NCBI RefSeq assembly: GCF_001927245.1
Contig: NZ_MJUX01000002.1
Location: 434,001-498,000, forward strand
Length of the DNA stretch: 64,000 bases
Direction: 5' to 3'
Origin: Acuticoccus yangtzensis
GTDB lineage: Bacteria > Pseudomonadota > Alphaproteobacteria > Rhizobiales > Amorphaceae
A model generated the notes under the pieces. It did not search any database, had not been told where the DNA came from, and saw only the letters and a program-made list of their open reading frames with translations. The position numbers and the translations under genes were made by a program. Shown piece by piece: positions 63,968 through 64,000 of this stretch; the first letter of the stretch is position 1, and each line of letters starts with the position of its first letter.

Positions 63968-64000
63968 CAATCCATCCCTCCTTCCGGCCCGCCCCCGCGC

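Overview
The window is about 64 kb of a very GC-rich bacterial chromosome; sampled lines in ordinary genes are well above 65% G+C. Gene content and neighbourhoods point to an alphaproteobacterium, probably of the Hyphomicrobiales. The clues are IalB, DUF1127 and LysR next to each other, a Lon-N/thioredoxin/Trm112 block, 5-FCL next to a YmdB-type phosphoesterase, coaBC-dut, gshB-rsmI, and a malonate TRAP/matB operon. The species cannot be named from the sequence. Coding density is high. There are no rRNA or tRNA genes, CRISPR arrays, transposases or phage genes.

Layout. 1-6.3 kb: the tail of an OmpR-type regulator, a cNMP-binding protein, a PAS-GGDEF-(degenerate EAL) protein, and a type I secretion ABC/HlyD pair behind two palindromes. 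6.4-11.2 kb (minus strand): a Kef-type antiporter, a patatin, an endonuclease/exonuclease/phosphatase (EEP) family protein and 3-hydroxybutyrate dehydrogenase, possibly linked to storage polymer and lipid turnover. 11.5-24.6 kb: housekeeping genes (ispG, pterin dehydratase, rlmN, rpmI-rplT, pheS-pheT, YggT). Small unknowns sit among them, including a DUF922 lipoprotein placed between pheS and pheT. Four short tandem repeats lie just downstream of stop codons in this part.

24.7-38.7 kb: a catabolic region with a GMC oxidoreductase, a MocR regulator, two enolase-superfamily enzymes, an aldehyde dehydrogenase, a DAO-type FAD oxidase, a polyamine-type ABC importer and an alpha/beta hydrolase. It looks like uptake and oxidation of one small compound, perhaps an amine or acid sugar, whose identity is not known. 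38.9-41.4 kb: a DMT transporter, 5-formyl-THF cyclo-ligase and a YmdB-type phosphoesterase. 41.8 kb: an acyl-homoserine lactone synthase with no LuxR partner in view. Its ribosome-binding site lies inside a strong inverted repeat. 42.6-57.4 kb: a peroxiredoxin, Trm112, Lon-N, a thioredoxin, a prolyl-tRNA deacylase and a molybdenum-hydroxylase S/M/G set without the large subunit. These are followed by RNA methyltransferases, gshB, rsmI, an LpoA-like lipoprotein, coaBC, dut, a MoeB-like protein and a bile-acid symporter family protein.

57.6-64 kb: a malonate-type operon on the minus strand (TRAP DctP-DctQ-DctM, then matB) followed by hemH. Between dctM and matB sits one AT-rich gene of no family I recognise (30-48% G+C in the lines I counted). 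It overlaps the dctM stop by ATGA and runs 11 bases into matB, with the same ATGA at both edges. This is the strongest candidate in the window for an undescribed, recently acquired gene.
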